From Scytonema sp. UIC 10036 (GTDB lineage: Bacteria; Cyanobacteriota; Cyanobacteriia; Cyanobacteriales; Nostocaceae), in contig NZ_WJFC01000026.1 in assembly GCF_009725235.1 (NCBI RefSeq), forward strand, positions 33,356 through 97,355: a DNA stretch of 64,000 nt. Direction: 5' to 3'. This document shows positions 7,930-16,142 of the stretch, piece after piece. Made by a program: the position numbers and the translations under genes. The notes beneath the pieces are model-generated. The model was not told the DNA's origin, ran no database searches, and saw only the letters and a list, made by a program, of their open reading frames with translations. Within the stretch, counting starts at the first letter, position 1, and each line of letters opens with the position of its first letter.

Positions 7930-9561
7930 TTAGGTTTCTCCTTGTTCAAGCTGAAGGGACTCTTCGTAAGCACGTTGCAGCATTGTCGCACAGAGGGTAT
8001 AGCCCAAGTCTCGTGGATGAGGAGCCCGAGCGAGCGGTTTGTCCACCATTTCGGCATGAAGATACGGAATATCCGGACACCCTCCACCAGATATGTTGAC
8101 AATTGCTCCTGTTTCTTTTTCATAGGAAAGTTTCATATTCCCGGCTTTCACCATCACCCACTGACCAAAATCAGTGACTTTAACGATTTCGCATATCCGG
8201 GTACTTCCTTTGCTGATAGGCAGGATTTTGACATAGGTGAGGCTTTGCTCCTGCAACAACCGTTCAATACCTTGCTGCTGCACTAAACTGATTTCTAGCG
8301 CTAGATCGCAACCCATTCGCAGTTCAGGAGGAGGCGCAACTAGCTTCACATCATACCCAGTTGTTTGAATTGCCTTTTCTGCTTTCATGGCTGAAGCAAC
8401 ATCGGGGAAGATAATTATGCCATCTCCTGCAAAGATCTGTTTCTGTGGTTGAGCTTGAGGTTGCATACTTTTCAGTTGCAGGAACCCCAAAACCAGACAG
8501 AAGCCAAGCCCCAAGAGGACAGCCATTAGGCCCCAACTGCCCAAACCTGCTGAACTGGAGGCGATGGGTAGACGATGGGCGATCGCAGCTCCTGCAAAAT
8601 ACCCGAGGATTGTGACCGTAGCATCAGTATCACCTTCACCAGCGCGGATTAAATTTCGCAGTGGGCAACCTTCCAGAAAAGTTCCGGCTAAACCCACTAA
8701 AGCTAGACTTAAGAACGTCCAAACATATTCAGTCCAGTGTGTCATGGGCAGCGCGATCGGTTGGTGAGTGAAGCCCCAGTGATAGCCAATTCCAGTTGAG
8801 TTAAAATTTCCAGCTATATAGTTAGTGAACAGAGCCGCCATTAAGAAAGCTGCAACACCACTGAACAATTGGAAATCTTTGACCAAAAAGATATCGCGCC
8901 ATGCTCCAATTGAACAAAATCGAGTCCGCTGTACCATCATACCAACCAACAGCCCTAATCCCAGACCGAGAAGTAGTGGTGTATGTTGAGATCCAGGTCC
9001 TGCGGTACTAAAGGCAATGAAAGGAGGATGGCTTACCAGCAGAATTAGCAACCCCATTGTTACCAAGGGGGTGATTAGACCCACTACTGGAGCTTGGTTA
9101 GCGTTAGTCCCTAGAGAAAAACCTTGCTTCAAGAAGAATGTCCCCGTTCCGATTCCAGTTACGAATCCTGCTAGGGCGATCGCACCATTGAGATCGCCCC
9201 CAGCGATGCGAAGTATAACTCGAATGGGACACCCTAAAAACACCAGCACACCAATCATGACAAACGCACCCAAGATAAAGCGGAGAATGGGAGAAGAACC
9301 CCCACGCGATCGCCATTCTCCCATCGCTAGAGAAATGCCAAATGCCCCCAGGACAAATCCAATGATTTCAGGTCGGATGTATTGTGCTAGAGGGTTGTGG
9401 TGCAGTTGCAGCGCACCAGCCGTATCCCGCAAAAAACAGGCTGCACAAATGCCCATATTCGGTGGATTTCCCCAGTTGACGGCTAGCGCCCCCAATGTAC
9501 CAAACAGAATTCCTGTTAGGATAATCCACCTGTTTGAGGTCAAGAATTGTTTGAGATTCAT
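7930..9561 (-). CDS. YeeE/YedE-type membrane transporter fused to a Se/S-carrier (DUF3343) domain
   Basis: 543 residues. The first about 370 form two YeeE/YedE halves with roughly ten hydrophobic segments and the characteristic conserved Cys motifs (GCPIRVILR, RTRFCSIGAWRD, GCPLRNLIRAGEGD). YeeE proteins import thiosulfate, and YedE relatives are linked to selenium metabolism. After a short linker, residues about 385-450 (IIIFPDVASAMKAEKAIQTT) match DUF3343, the Se/S-carrier domain. The tail (GGGCPDIPYLHAEMVDKPL, RPRDLGYTLC-like) matches the extension seen in DUF3343 proteins. Transporter and carrier in one chain suggests direct hand-over of imported sulfur or selenium. The downstream kinase-like gene is translationally close (2 bp). 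Confidence 0.85.
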   Translation of the reverse strand: MNLKQFLTSNRWIILTGILFGTLGALAVNWGNPPNMGICAACFLRDTAGALQLHHNPLAQYIRPEIIGFVLGAFGISLAMGEWRSRGGSSPILRFILGAFVMIGVLVFLGCPIRVILRIAGGDLNGAIALAGFVTGIGTGTFFLKQGFSLGTNANQAPVVGLITPLVTMGLLILLVSHPPFIAFSTAGPGSQHTPLLLGLGLGLLVGMMVQRTRFCSIGAWRDIFLVKDFQLFSGVAAFLMAALFTNYIAGNFNSTGIGYHWGFTHQPIALPMTHWTEYVWTFLSLALVGLAGTFLEGCPLRNLIRAGEGDTDATVTILGYFAGAAIAHRLPIASSSAGLGSWGLMAVLLGLGFCLVLGFLQLKSMQPQAQPQKQIFAGDGIIIFPDVASAMKAEKAIQTTGYDVKLVAPPPELRMGCDLALEISLVQQQGIERLLQEQSLTYVKILPISKGSTRICEIVKVTDFGQWVMVKAGNMKLSYEKETGAIVNISGGGCPDIPYLHAEMVDKPLARAPHPRDLGYTLCATMLQRAYEESLQLEQGET

Positions 9562-9722
9562 CTTCTCTTCTTCCTTCTACTAAGAATGAGGAGTTAACCC
9601 GTGAGAAGGAGAAAAAACTACTGGTCAGATTTTTTACCTCATTCTCAGAGGTTTATATGAGTAGAATTAAGCAGTCAGGATGCTAAGTGATTTTACTTGC
9701 ATACTAAATTTATAAAAAGATG

Positions 9723-9742
9723 TTGAGGAACTTGTGAGGAAA
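9723..9742 (+). promoter_or_regulatory. Direct-repeat motif TTGAGGAACTTGTGAGGAAA
   Basis: Two TGAGGAA half-sites spaced 11 bp start to start, one helical turn. The same motif recurs at 19337, 20340, 40031, 52870 and 54678 and, on the other strand, at 29970, 46805 and 63712. Here it lies about 160 bp upstream of the YedE fusion gene. The layout resembles a site for an OmpR/PhoB-type regulator, which is inference. Confidence 0.5.
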
Positions 9743-9750
9743 TAAAAGGC

Positions 9751-9939
9751 TCTTGCGTACTTAGCGTGCTATATTTATGGAAAAATCAGCTTAGAATTCT
9801 TTTCTAGACTGCATTACAGCCATTATGACCTTGATAACAGTGTTCTTTTCTAAAATTGAAACTAGAAGTGTCTGTAAGTCTTGCAAATAAAGCATAATTA
9901 TAAATTTTCATGAAAATTTAGCACGCTATATACGAAAGA
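9751..9939. mobile_element. MITE-like element, 189 bp
   Basis: Inverted ends: TCTTGCGTACTTAGCGTGCTA at the left and its approximate reverse complement ending TACGAAAGA at the right. A second element of the same length, with related ends and interior (CATTACAG...CTGTAAG), is at 49938-50126. No coding capacity. It abuts the HlyD remnant, and may have inserted into it. Confidence 0.7.
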
Positions 9940-10512
9940 ACCAGCTTTAGGAAGATTAGCAGAATGGCAAGCACAGCGAGAAGGAGTTGCAATACAGCGA
10001 CCCAAACAAGCAACCTTAAAACAGGCACGAAAGCGCATCCAAGCAGCGCTTGCAGCCCACCATCAGGCAGAGGCAAGGGTAGCTCAAGCACGAGCAGCAC
10101 TAGAACAAGCGCAACGGGATAGTCAACGTGCCCAAGAACTACAAGCATCTGGGGTCATTCCCCGCAAAGACCGAGAAATTGCAGAGTTAAACGAAACTTA
10201 TCACAGCTACCTAATTGAAGGTTAAAATATACAACTTCTCACTCCGTCATAGTGTTGAAAGGAAAGTATGCTATCACAGCAAAGGAGTTCTTTGAGTTGC
10301 GAGCGTGCGAATTTCCCAGAATGCGATCGCTGTATCCTGAATTTACTGCATCTTTACCTGATGCAGACAAATAAGAATAACCAGAAATTCAGCCAAGAGA
10401 TACCAACCTACTTATATAGTTTTTTATCGTTTTTTAGCTAACCTTTGCTTTTTTTAGCTAAATGTAGCGAACGAATCAATGATGGTAGCCGCATCGAAAG
10501 AAGGTCAAAGAA
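9940..10512 (+). pseudogene. Remnant of an HlyD-family membrane fusion gene
   Basis: 9940-10200 reads [13 protein letters not shown]...[16 protein letters not shown]...[16 protein letters not shown]. This matches the coiled-coil hairpin of the intact HlyD protein at 35093-36790, at about 90 percent DNA identity by eye. It then breaks. A second short match (SERINDGSRIERR, about 10464-10512) corresponds to the C-terminus. The N-terminal part is replaced by the MITE, and the central part is lost or replaced by unrelated sequence. It is clearly non-functional, and is part of a set of broken paralogues of the 32.7-37.4 kb exporter locus. Confidence 0.85.
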
Positions 10513-11039
10513 CTGGTGAGGCAAGATTTGAACTAATCCTCAATAAGTAGACAATCTATATGTTCAATCCTATACGCGGATCATCGTATTGTCACCAAAA
10601 TTTATTTGAAGGAATATATAGAGATAAATCAATCGAAAGCTCAAACCCAGAATTAGAAATAGTCTTGATAGAGTTTATTATTAATCTAGTCATATCCTAT
10701 ATGCTACACTAAATATAAGAACAAGCAAAAATCCTGGCTTCCATTAGAGAATTCAGTTTCAGAATTTAGCTTGCTAATTCCTATGTATAGCGATCGCTGG
10801 TAGGAGCTTAAAAAAGAGATGATTGCAACAAGAATTAAACAGGAAGTAAAATTCCAGTGAGCCACTTGAGTTCATAACGATTCGAGCGCAATTGTCTCAA
10901 AAGAACAGAAAACAGAAACAAATTGTTCCTTTCTATTTCCTTTTTATTGAAATAGGAAAGACACGCTCGCTCATCTCTTCAAGGTGATAACAACTCAATA
11001 ATTTATTGTAATTTTTGCATAAAAATCAGGAGAAAAAAT
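10513..11039. other. Intergenic region, no gene seen
   Basis: AT-rich spacer before the M6 protease. A stretch at about 10572-10625 (ATACGCGGATCATCGTATTG) is related to 46561-46610, so it is a dispersed repeat. The last 15 bases hold AGGAG as ribosome binding site for the gene at 11040. Confidence 0.5.
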
Positions 11040-12602
11040 ATGGTTTTTCAAGATTCACCGCGTTTAATTCCTCCTTCTCCAGTCTTGAAGGAAAAAATCT
11101 TAAAAACCAAACAGCATTTAAGCGAAGGTCGGGAGTTGCCTCAAAAAGAAACAATTGATATTCTCGATTTACAAACCCTTACCTTCATCACGAGTCGTCG
11201 CAGGCGCACCCACAATGCTCGGTCTATCATAGCTCCAGTTACGGGAACTCGTCGAGCGCTAGTATTGCTGGTTGACTTTTCTGATAACCAAGCTAAGCAA
11301 ACCCAACAATATTATAAAGATATGCTATTCTCCAGTGGTACTTACTCCACTGGCAGCATGCAAGACTTCTTTAAAGAAGCCTCCTATGGCAAGCTAATTT
11401 TAACGGGTGAAATTAGCGGACAGGGGTCTACAAAGGGCTGGTATCGCGCTCCAAATCCCTATACTTACTATACTAATAATAACTATGGCGTAGATACTTA
11501 CCCTAGAAATACTCAAAAGTTAGTTGAAGATATTGTCGATCTCGCTGCACCTTACGTTAATTTTAAAGATTATGACAATGATGGTGATGGTGTTGTAGAT
11601 GCTCTATTCATTATTCATGCCGGTCCAGGAGCTGAAGCTACTGGCAATAAAAACCATATCTGGTCGCATCAATGGGAGATTAATCCAAAAACTGTTGATG
11701 GTGTTATCGTTAGGACTTACTCAATCGAACCAGAAGATGGACGGATTGGAGTATTTTGCCACGAACTTATGCATGTTTTTGGGATGCCTGACCTTTACGA
11801 TACTGATTACTCTTCAGAAGGTACTGGCTCTTGGGATTTGATGGCGGCTGGTAGCTGGAATGGCAAATTGGGCGATACACCTGCTCATCCAACAGCATAT
11901 TGTAAAAATAAGCTGGGTTGGGTAACTCCAATAGTAATTTTTAATGCTAAACAAACTATAACCCTCAAACCTTACGCGACTAATGATGGGCAGATCTATA
12001 AATTGCCTATTGGTACAACTGATAGTAAAGAATATTTTCTGCTATCAAACCGCAAAAAAATAGGCTTTGATAGTCAGCTTCCGGGCGAAGGTCTCATTAT
12101 TGAACACGTTGATGAGACCAAGACTAACAACACTGACGAAACCCATTACCTAGTGGATATTGAGCAAGCTGATGGTAAGCAGGATTTAAATAAGAATGCA
12201 AATCGGGGTGATGCCAACGATCCATTTCCCTACGGTAATAACAAGTCGTTTCTGGTAGATACTGTCCCAAGCAGTAAGGCTTACAGTGGTGCAGATTCCA
12301 AAATCAAAATTACGAGTATTCAACGTGCGGGTGACAACATTACTGCTGACGTGGAAGTCGATTTTCGTGATGTTGATGAAAAAATTTGGATATACAACAA
12401 GAAAGTGTTAGCTACTTTCGTAAATTACACTAGTCAATGGGCATGGGTTAACATCGAAACTGTGGGCTGGAGGCGCATCAAAGATGGTTCTGCAGATGGT
12501 GTAACAAATATCTTTACTGCTTGTTGTAATGCAAATGCAAATGGTCGTCAGATTCACGCTTACATCGATAATACCTATCTCTATACAATATACTTGTTGT
12601 AG
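11040..12602 (+). CDS. M6-family metalloprotease (immune inhibitor A-like)
   Basis: 520 residues. After a charged N-terminus, RALVLLVDFSDNQAK and MQDFFKEASYGKLILTGE open the M6 domain. The zinc motif HELMH lies at residues 241-245, followed by VFGMPDLYDTD and GSWDLMAAGSWNG, all characteristic of M6 peptidases. DYDNDGDGVVDA (near residue 180) is a calcium-loop sequence. Family members are extracellular proteases. This one has no obvious signal peptide, like the M4 enzyme at 339. The about 80 C-terminal residues (after VDVDFRD) form a separate module with repeated Trp/Asn residues that may bind the substrate or cell surface. A small proline-patterned protein follows 70 bp downstream. AGGAG precedes the ATG. 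Confidence 0.88.
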   Translation: MVFQDSPRLIPPSPVLKEKILKTKQHLSEGRELPQKETIDILDLQTLTFITSRRRRTHNARSIIAPVTGTRRALVLLVDFSDNQAKQTQQYYKDMLFSSGTYSTGSMQDFFKEASYGKLILTGEISGQGSTKGWYRAPNPYTYYTNNNYGVDTYPRNTQKLVEDIVDLAAPYVNFKDYDNDGDGVVDALFIIHAGPGAEATGNKNHIWSHQWEINPKTVDGVIVRTYSIEPEDGRIGVFCHELMHVFGMPDLYDTDYSSEGTGSWDLMAAGSWNGKLGDTPAHPTAYCKNKLGWVTPIVIFNAKQTITLKPYATNDGQIYKLPIGTTDSKEYFLLSNRKKIGFDSQLPGEGLIIEHVDETKTNNTDETHYLVDIEQADGKQDLNKNANRGDANDPFPYGNNKSFLVDTVPSSKAYSGADSKIKITSIQRAGDNITADVEVDFRDVDEKIWIYNKKVLATFVNYTSQWAWVNIETVGWRRIKDGSADGVTNIFTACCNANANGRQIHAYIDNTYLYTIYLL

Positions 12603-12673
12603 TAGGTGAGTTCACAAACTTTTCACGTCTGTCTTCCTTTGTGCTTCTTAACCTTTAGCAGAGGTGCTTAACT

Positions 12674-12886
12674 ATGCAAGATTTACCCGTTCCGGAACCA
12701 ATGACTAAGCTTTCATTGTCTGAATCTGTAAGAGGACTACCGATTCCTAAAGCTTTGGGAGAACGCACTGATTGCGGGAGTGAGACACCAGTTCCCCTCC
12801 CCCTCGATCGACTTATGGAACTCGCTGGAACTACTGCTGAAACATTTCCAGTACCTCAACCGCTTGAGCAACTAACGAATAATTGA
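12674..12886 (+). CDS. Small protein with four proline-patterned repeats
   Basis: 70 residues, mostly made of four copies of a short unit that can be written (L/F)P(V/I)P-x-P/A-(M/L)-xx-L: DLPVPEPMTKL, GLPIPKALG, PVPLPLDRL, FPVPQPLEQL. There is one Cys and no signal peptide or membrane segment. It follows the M6 protease on the same strand with a 70 bp spacer and a GAGG sequence 12 bp before the ATG. I do not recognise the family. The position suggests a partner, inhibitor or substrate of the protease, but that is a guess. Confidence 0.5.
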   Translation: MQDLPVPEPMTKLSLSESVRGLPIPKALGERTDCGSETPVPLPLDRLMELAGTTAETFPVPQPLEQLTNN

Positions 12887-13028
12887 CGATCGTGCTCCTA
12901 AGAAGCTCTATTCGTTAGGTGAAACTAAGCTTATAGGATTGGTTAAATCTATGAAGATGGAATTGGTGTGAGCCTTATGCTGCAAGCTTCCTCCAATCCC
13001 ATTTTCGTTTTGATGAGGATAATCTTTT

Positions 13029-13451
13029 ATGAAGGGATTGATTTTATTTCCAAGTTTGATAATTCTCTCATCTTTAACGATCGCGATTAACAGTTTTGCC
13101 TATCCTCTAACTACATCTAGTCTCAGTCATATTAACAATCGACCCCAGACGATGAAAGCAGGAGTTCAAAATATGATGGCAGCTCCTAATCAAAGCAAAA
13201 TCCGTGGCAGAGTGCTCAAAATCGATCGCTCCCCGCAGTTTAGCGATAAGTGGAATTTGGAAGTAGAAGTCCTGATGATTCAACCTATTCAAGGCGGTAC
13301 GTTTGCTGAAGTTGGACAAACGGTTCAAGCATTTACAATTTGCGAACAAACTCCTTTCACACAGAATGATGTCATTTCTGCTACAGCAGAATACTTGGGC
13401 GATCCTAGTAGAGGAACGTTTCGCTTAACTCAGATTCAAGTCGAGCGATAG
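13029..13451 (+). CDS. Hypothetical exported protein
   Basis: 140 residues starting with a clear signal peptide (MKGLILFPSLIILSSLTIAINSFA, likely cleaved after SFA). The mature part (IRGRVLKIDRSPQFSDKWNLEVEV...) has OB-fold-like alternation: RGRVLKI, WNLEVEVLMI, TVQAFT, DVISATAEYLGD, FRLTQIQV. This suggests a small periplasmic beta-barrel. There is a single Cys (TICEQTP). Family not recognised. ATG is preceded by GAGGATAATCTTTT. It stands after the small proline-patterned protein with about 140 bp between. Confidence 0.6.
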   Translation: MKGLILFPSLIILSSLTIAINSFAYPLTTSSLSHINNRPQTMKAGVQNMMAAPNQSKIRGRVLKIDRSPQFSDKWNLEVEVLMIQPIQGGTFAEVGQTVQAFTICEQTPFTQNDVISATAEYLGDPSRGTFRLTQIQVER

Positions 13452-13474
13452 TTATGAACGAGGTATTATGCCAG

Positions 13475-13624
13475 CCTGAGTTCGATATAAAAAATGTTAT
13501 TGACATATATAATGACCGAGTTAGAGGTACGTCCTAAATGATACAACTGGCGCAACTGACAATATGAGAAGCTGGTTACTAATCGTGAAATTTAAGGTGC
13601 TACTGATAAGGGTGCGATCGCCTT
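13475..13624. repeat. 150-bp dispersed repeat (copy 1)
   Basis: From CCTGAGTTCGAT to GGTGCGATCGCCTT. A copy with about ten differences is at 63545-63694. It has no open frame of note and may be the remnant of a mobile element. Confidence 0.85.
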
Positions 13625-13861
13625 GCACTCTGTTTGCCAGATCGAGAGCGACCACCATTTAACTAGATAGCCACAATGGTCTAAGTCGTACTATCAAATG
13701 GATGAGACTGTATCATTGGCAAAACCTTGATTTTGAATCCACCGATACTACCCTGGCTTAAAAATTTCGCAAATCCCTTGAAAATTTGCATTATCAGCTT
13801 TTTACTATAGCCAGTGTGGATTCGCCAGCAAAGCATCAAGCAGTACTAATACTTAAGCTAT

Positions 13862-13963
13862 TTACCCTGCTGCTACCGCTAGTACACTACCGAAGAGAAA
13901 TACAGTTACCCAGTTGAGAGGGATTTTGCGTTTGGAGTCTGTTAACACGTTACTTGCAGTCAT
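13862..13963 (-). CDS. 33-aa single-membrane-span peptide (possible desaturase N-terminal remnant)
   Basis: An ATG with a GAGG box eight bases upstream opens 33 codons. A basic leader (MTASNVLTDSKRKIPL) is followed by one hydrophobic segment (NWVTVFLFGSVLAVAAG). It lies 120 bp downstream of chlE in the same direction, so it could be the last gene of the haem oxygenase-hemN-chlE operon. Two readings are possible. It may be a genuine small membrane protein. It may also be the surviving start of a fatty-acid desaturase: the IPLNWVTVFLF pattern resembles desaturase N-termini, and a desaturase gene ends the comparable acsFII-ho2-hemN2-desF operon of Synechococcus 7002. Neither is proven. Confidence 0.4.
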   Translation of the reverse strand: MTASNVLTDSKRKIPLNWVTVFLFGSVLAVAAG

Positions 13964-14000
13964 TAAAAATCCTCAACCACACAGATAAAGGGGATGATAA

Positions 14001-14081
14001 GAGAGTGGGGTAGGTGAGAGCATAGGAGAGTGAGAGAGAAGTAAATCGCTTACCCTCTCACCCTCTCGCCCTCCCACTCTC
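14001..14081. terminator. GA/CT-rich imperfect hairpin after chlE
   Basis: GAGAGTGGGGTAGGTGAGAG at 14001-14020 can pair with the CTCTCACCC...CCCACTCTC arm at 14055-14081, just beyond the chlE stop. It could terminate the operon, or separate chlE from the small ORF. There is no clear T-tract. Confidence 0.3.
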
Positions 14082-14084
14082 TCA

Positions 14085-16127
14085 CTACCAGGCAGTCACA
14101 ACTGACTCCAGGAGACTTGCGATCGCGGGGTCTTGGTATGTTCCATTACGATACGTTGCTCGCACCGCCTCCGTTATTTGCTCAATAGGAGCATTCCTGA
14201 GGCAGAAGGCATCAGCTCCTGCGGCAATGACATCTGAGAGAAGCGATCGCTGTTCCGGCGTAACCAGCACTAGAATTCTGGAAGAGGTGACATAGGAATT
14301 TGCCTGAACTTTCCGTGCTGTGCGAATGAACTTAACCAGATCCATATCAGGGAGGGTGCCATCGACGACAGCAACATCCACATCAATCGATTCCAACAGC
14401 ACTAAACCCGTTTCAGCATTAGTAGCTTCGCTAGCGACTTCAATGCCCTCTTGAGCGCGTAAATTCATCCGTAAATTAATACGCGTTTGTTCCTCTGCCT
14501 CAATCACCGCTACCTGAATCACCTCATGGGAATGCGATTGGATTGGAGGCGGGCTCGCATCGCACTCCGACAAGTCATTTGGTGCCCCACAGGCGGAAAT
14601 TGTGCCCACAAAATCGATATCGGCAGGACGATCGTGCTTCAGTTGCGCCATTTGTTCGGCTGTGAGAATTTTGGATTCATCAAAGCCAAACTCAATTTCG
14701 GTGTGTAGTCCTTTCTGCTTCACTCGCTTCAAGTTGTAAAAGCGTTTGTTAAGCGTGGTTTTGACAAATGCCCAGAGACAGCCCAGCAAGTAGCGTCGTT
14801 TAAACGGATCGGGTTCCAACCAGTATTCCAGGAACTTCCAAGAATAGAAGCGGGCATAGTTTCGCAAAACGCCTTTTAGCACTTCTTCCCGCGTCATGTT
14901 ATCGGGTTTAACGATCGGCGTAACAAAGTTGTAGTGAGAATAATCTCGAATCTCAACTTTATCGGCTAAATCCTGAAACAGCTCGGAGAAGGGCCAGGGC
15001 GTGTACATATTCCAGTTGGTCATATCGGCTTTCCAGTCCCGTGCCATTTGATAGGTTTCTTCAATGGTTTCGGGATTTTCACTGGGCAAGCCCATGATGA
15101 ACTGCACTTCTGCCAGAATGCCATTCTCGCGCAGGAGTTGAACGGCTCTTTTGTTATCCGCGATCGTTGTTTCTTTACGAAATAAATTGAGATTCAGTTG
15201 AGCGGCGGCTTCCGTTCCCAAAGAAACATGCACCAATCCGGCTTTACGATACAGCGGTAATTCCTTTTCATCCCGTAGAATGTCGGTAACACGGGTGTTG
15301 ATGCCCCAATGCACATTTAGATTGCGATCGATCAACTCATTGCATAGTGCCACGAATCGCGATTTGTTAATCGTCGGTTCCTCATCTGCCAAGATGAAAA
15401 ATCCAACCTGATGCTCCTTCACCAACCGTTCAATTTCATCCACAAAGTTTTTGGGCGATCGCGATCGATACTTGCGCCAAAACTTCCATTGCGAACAGAA
15501 ACGACAACGAAACGGACAACCACGTGAATAGTTGGGCACAGCAACGCGCGTATTCAAGGGAGTGTAGATGTATTTGCTCCAATTTAGTAGCGTCCAATCG
15601 GGGGTGAGCGTGTTCAGATCTTTGATCGGTGGGTGAGCAGGTGTCGCGACAATTTTGCCCTCTTCCAGGAAAGCAATTCCTAATATTTCGCGACGATCTC
15701 TTGCATCGGTGCCAGTGGCGATCGCCCGCAGCAAATTAACCGTAATCTCTTCCCCTTCTCCCCGAATGATATAATCTATCCACGGTGCTTCATTTAACAC
15801 CTCCCGATACATATAGGTTGGATGAACACCTCCCATCACTGTTTTTGCTTCTGGGCAGACCTCTTTTACCAATTTCAACGTGTGTTGAGACTGATAGATC
15901 ATAGGTGTAATTGCCGTTGCCAGCACAACATTCGGTTGATACGTGCGAATGATTTCTGCTAGCTCTGCATCAGCGATGTAGTTGGTCATGGCATCAACGA
16001 AGTACACCTCGTTAAAACCTGCTGTCTTTAAAGCTCCACCAACATAAGGAACCCAACTGGGGGGCCAATTCCCCGCAATTTCTGCTCCCCCCGAATGGTA
16101 ATTCGGTTGAATCATCAAGATACGCAT
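14085..16127 (-). CDS. chlE: Anaerobic Mg-protoporphyrin IX monomethyl ester cyclase (BchE/ChlE) with C-terminal receiver domain
   Basis: 680 residues. Residues 1-about 510 match BchE: the N-terminal cobalamin-binding-type fold (MRILMIQPNYHSGGAEIAGNWPP) and the radical-SAM cluster motif CPFRCRFC with Cys204, Cys208 and Cys211. The enzyme forms ring E of chlorophyll without oxygen, replacing the oxygen-dependent AcsF. Residues about 536-660 are an added receiver-like domain (VAVIEAEEQTRINLRMNL, VDVAVVDGTLPDMDL, putative phosphoacceptor Asp589). The usual Lys near the end is Arg (FCLRNAP, Arg644), so it may be an atypical receiver. A typical BchE is about 550 residues without it. It lies 15 bp after hemN, with AGGAAGG before the ATG. 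Overall identity is confident. The role of the receiver is unknown. Confidence 0.88.
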   Translation of the reverse strand: MRILMIQPNYHSGGAEIAGNWPPSWVPYVGGALKTAGFNEVYFVDAMTNYIADAELAEIIRTYQPNVVLATAITPMIYQSQHTLKLVKEVCPEAKTVMGGVHPTYMYREVLNEAPWIDYIIRGEGEEITVNLLRAIATGTDARDRREILGIAFLEEGKIVATPAHPPIKDLNTLTPDWTLLNWSKYIYTPLNTRVAVPNYSRGCPFRCRFCSQWKFWRKYRSRSPKNFVDEIERLVKEHQVGFFILADEEPTINKSRFVALCNELIDRNLNVHWGINTRVTDILRDEKELPLYRKAGLVHVSLGTEAAAQLNLNLFRKETTIADNKRAVQLLRENGILAEVQFIMGLPSENPETIEETYQMARDWKADMTNWNMYTPWPFSELFQDLADKVEIRDYSHYNFVTPIVKPDNMTREEVLKGVLRNYARFYSWKFLEYWLEPDPFKRRYLLGCLWAFVKTTLNKRFYNLKRVKQKGLHTEIEFGFDESKILTAEQMAQLKHDRPADIDFVGTISACGAPNDLSECDASPPPIQSHSHEVIQVAVIEAEEQTRINLRMNLRAQEGIEVASEATNAETGLVLLESIDVDVAVVDGTLPDMDLVKFIRTARKVQANSYVTSSRILVLVTPEQRSLLSDVIAAGADAFCLRNAPIEQITEAVRATYRNGTYQDPAIASLLESVVTAW

Positions 16128-16142
16128 TCTTTACCTTCCTGC

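Noticed and set aside
8813..8822. GCTATATAGT inside the YedE gene as an operator
   Set aside because: It lies in coding sequence, lacks the ATTAC start of the consensus and no promoter or gene start follows.
9017..9583. 188-codon plus-strand frame antisense to the YedE fusion
   Set aside because: The minus-strand gene has clear membrane and Cys motifs, and the antisense translation is Pro/Arg-rich and featureless.
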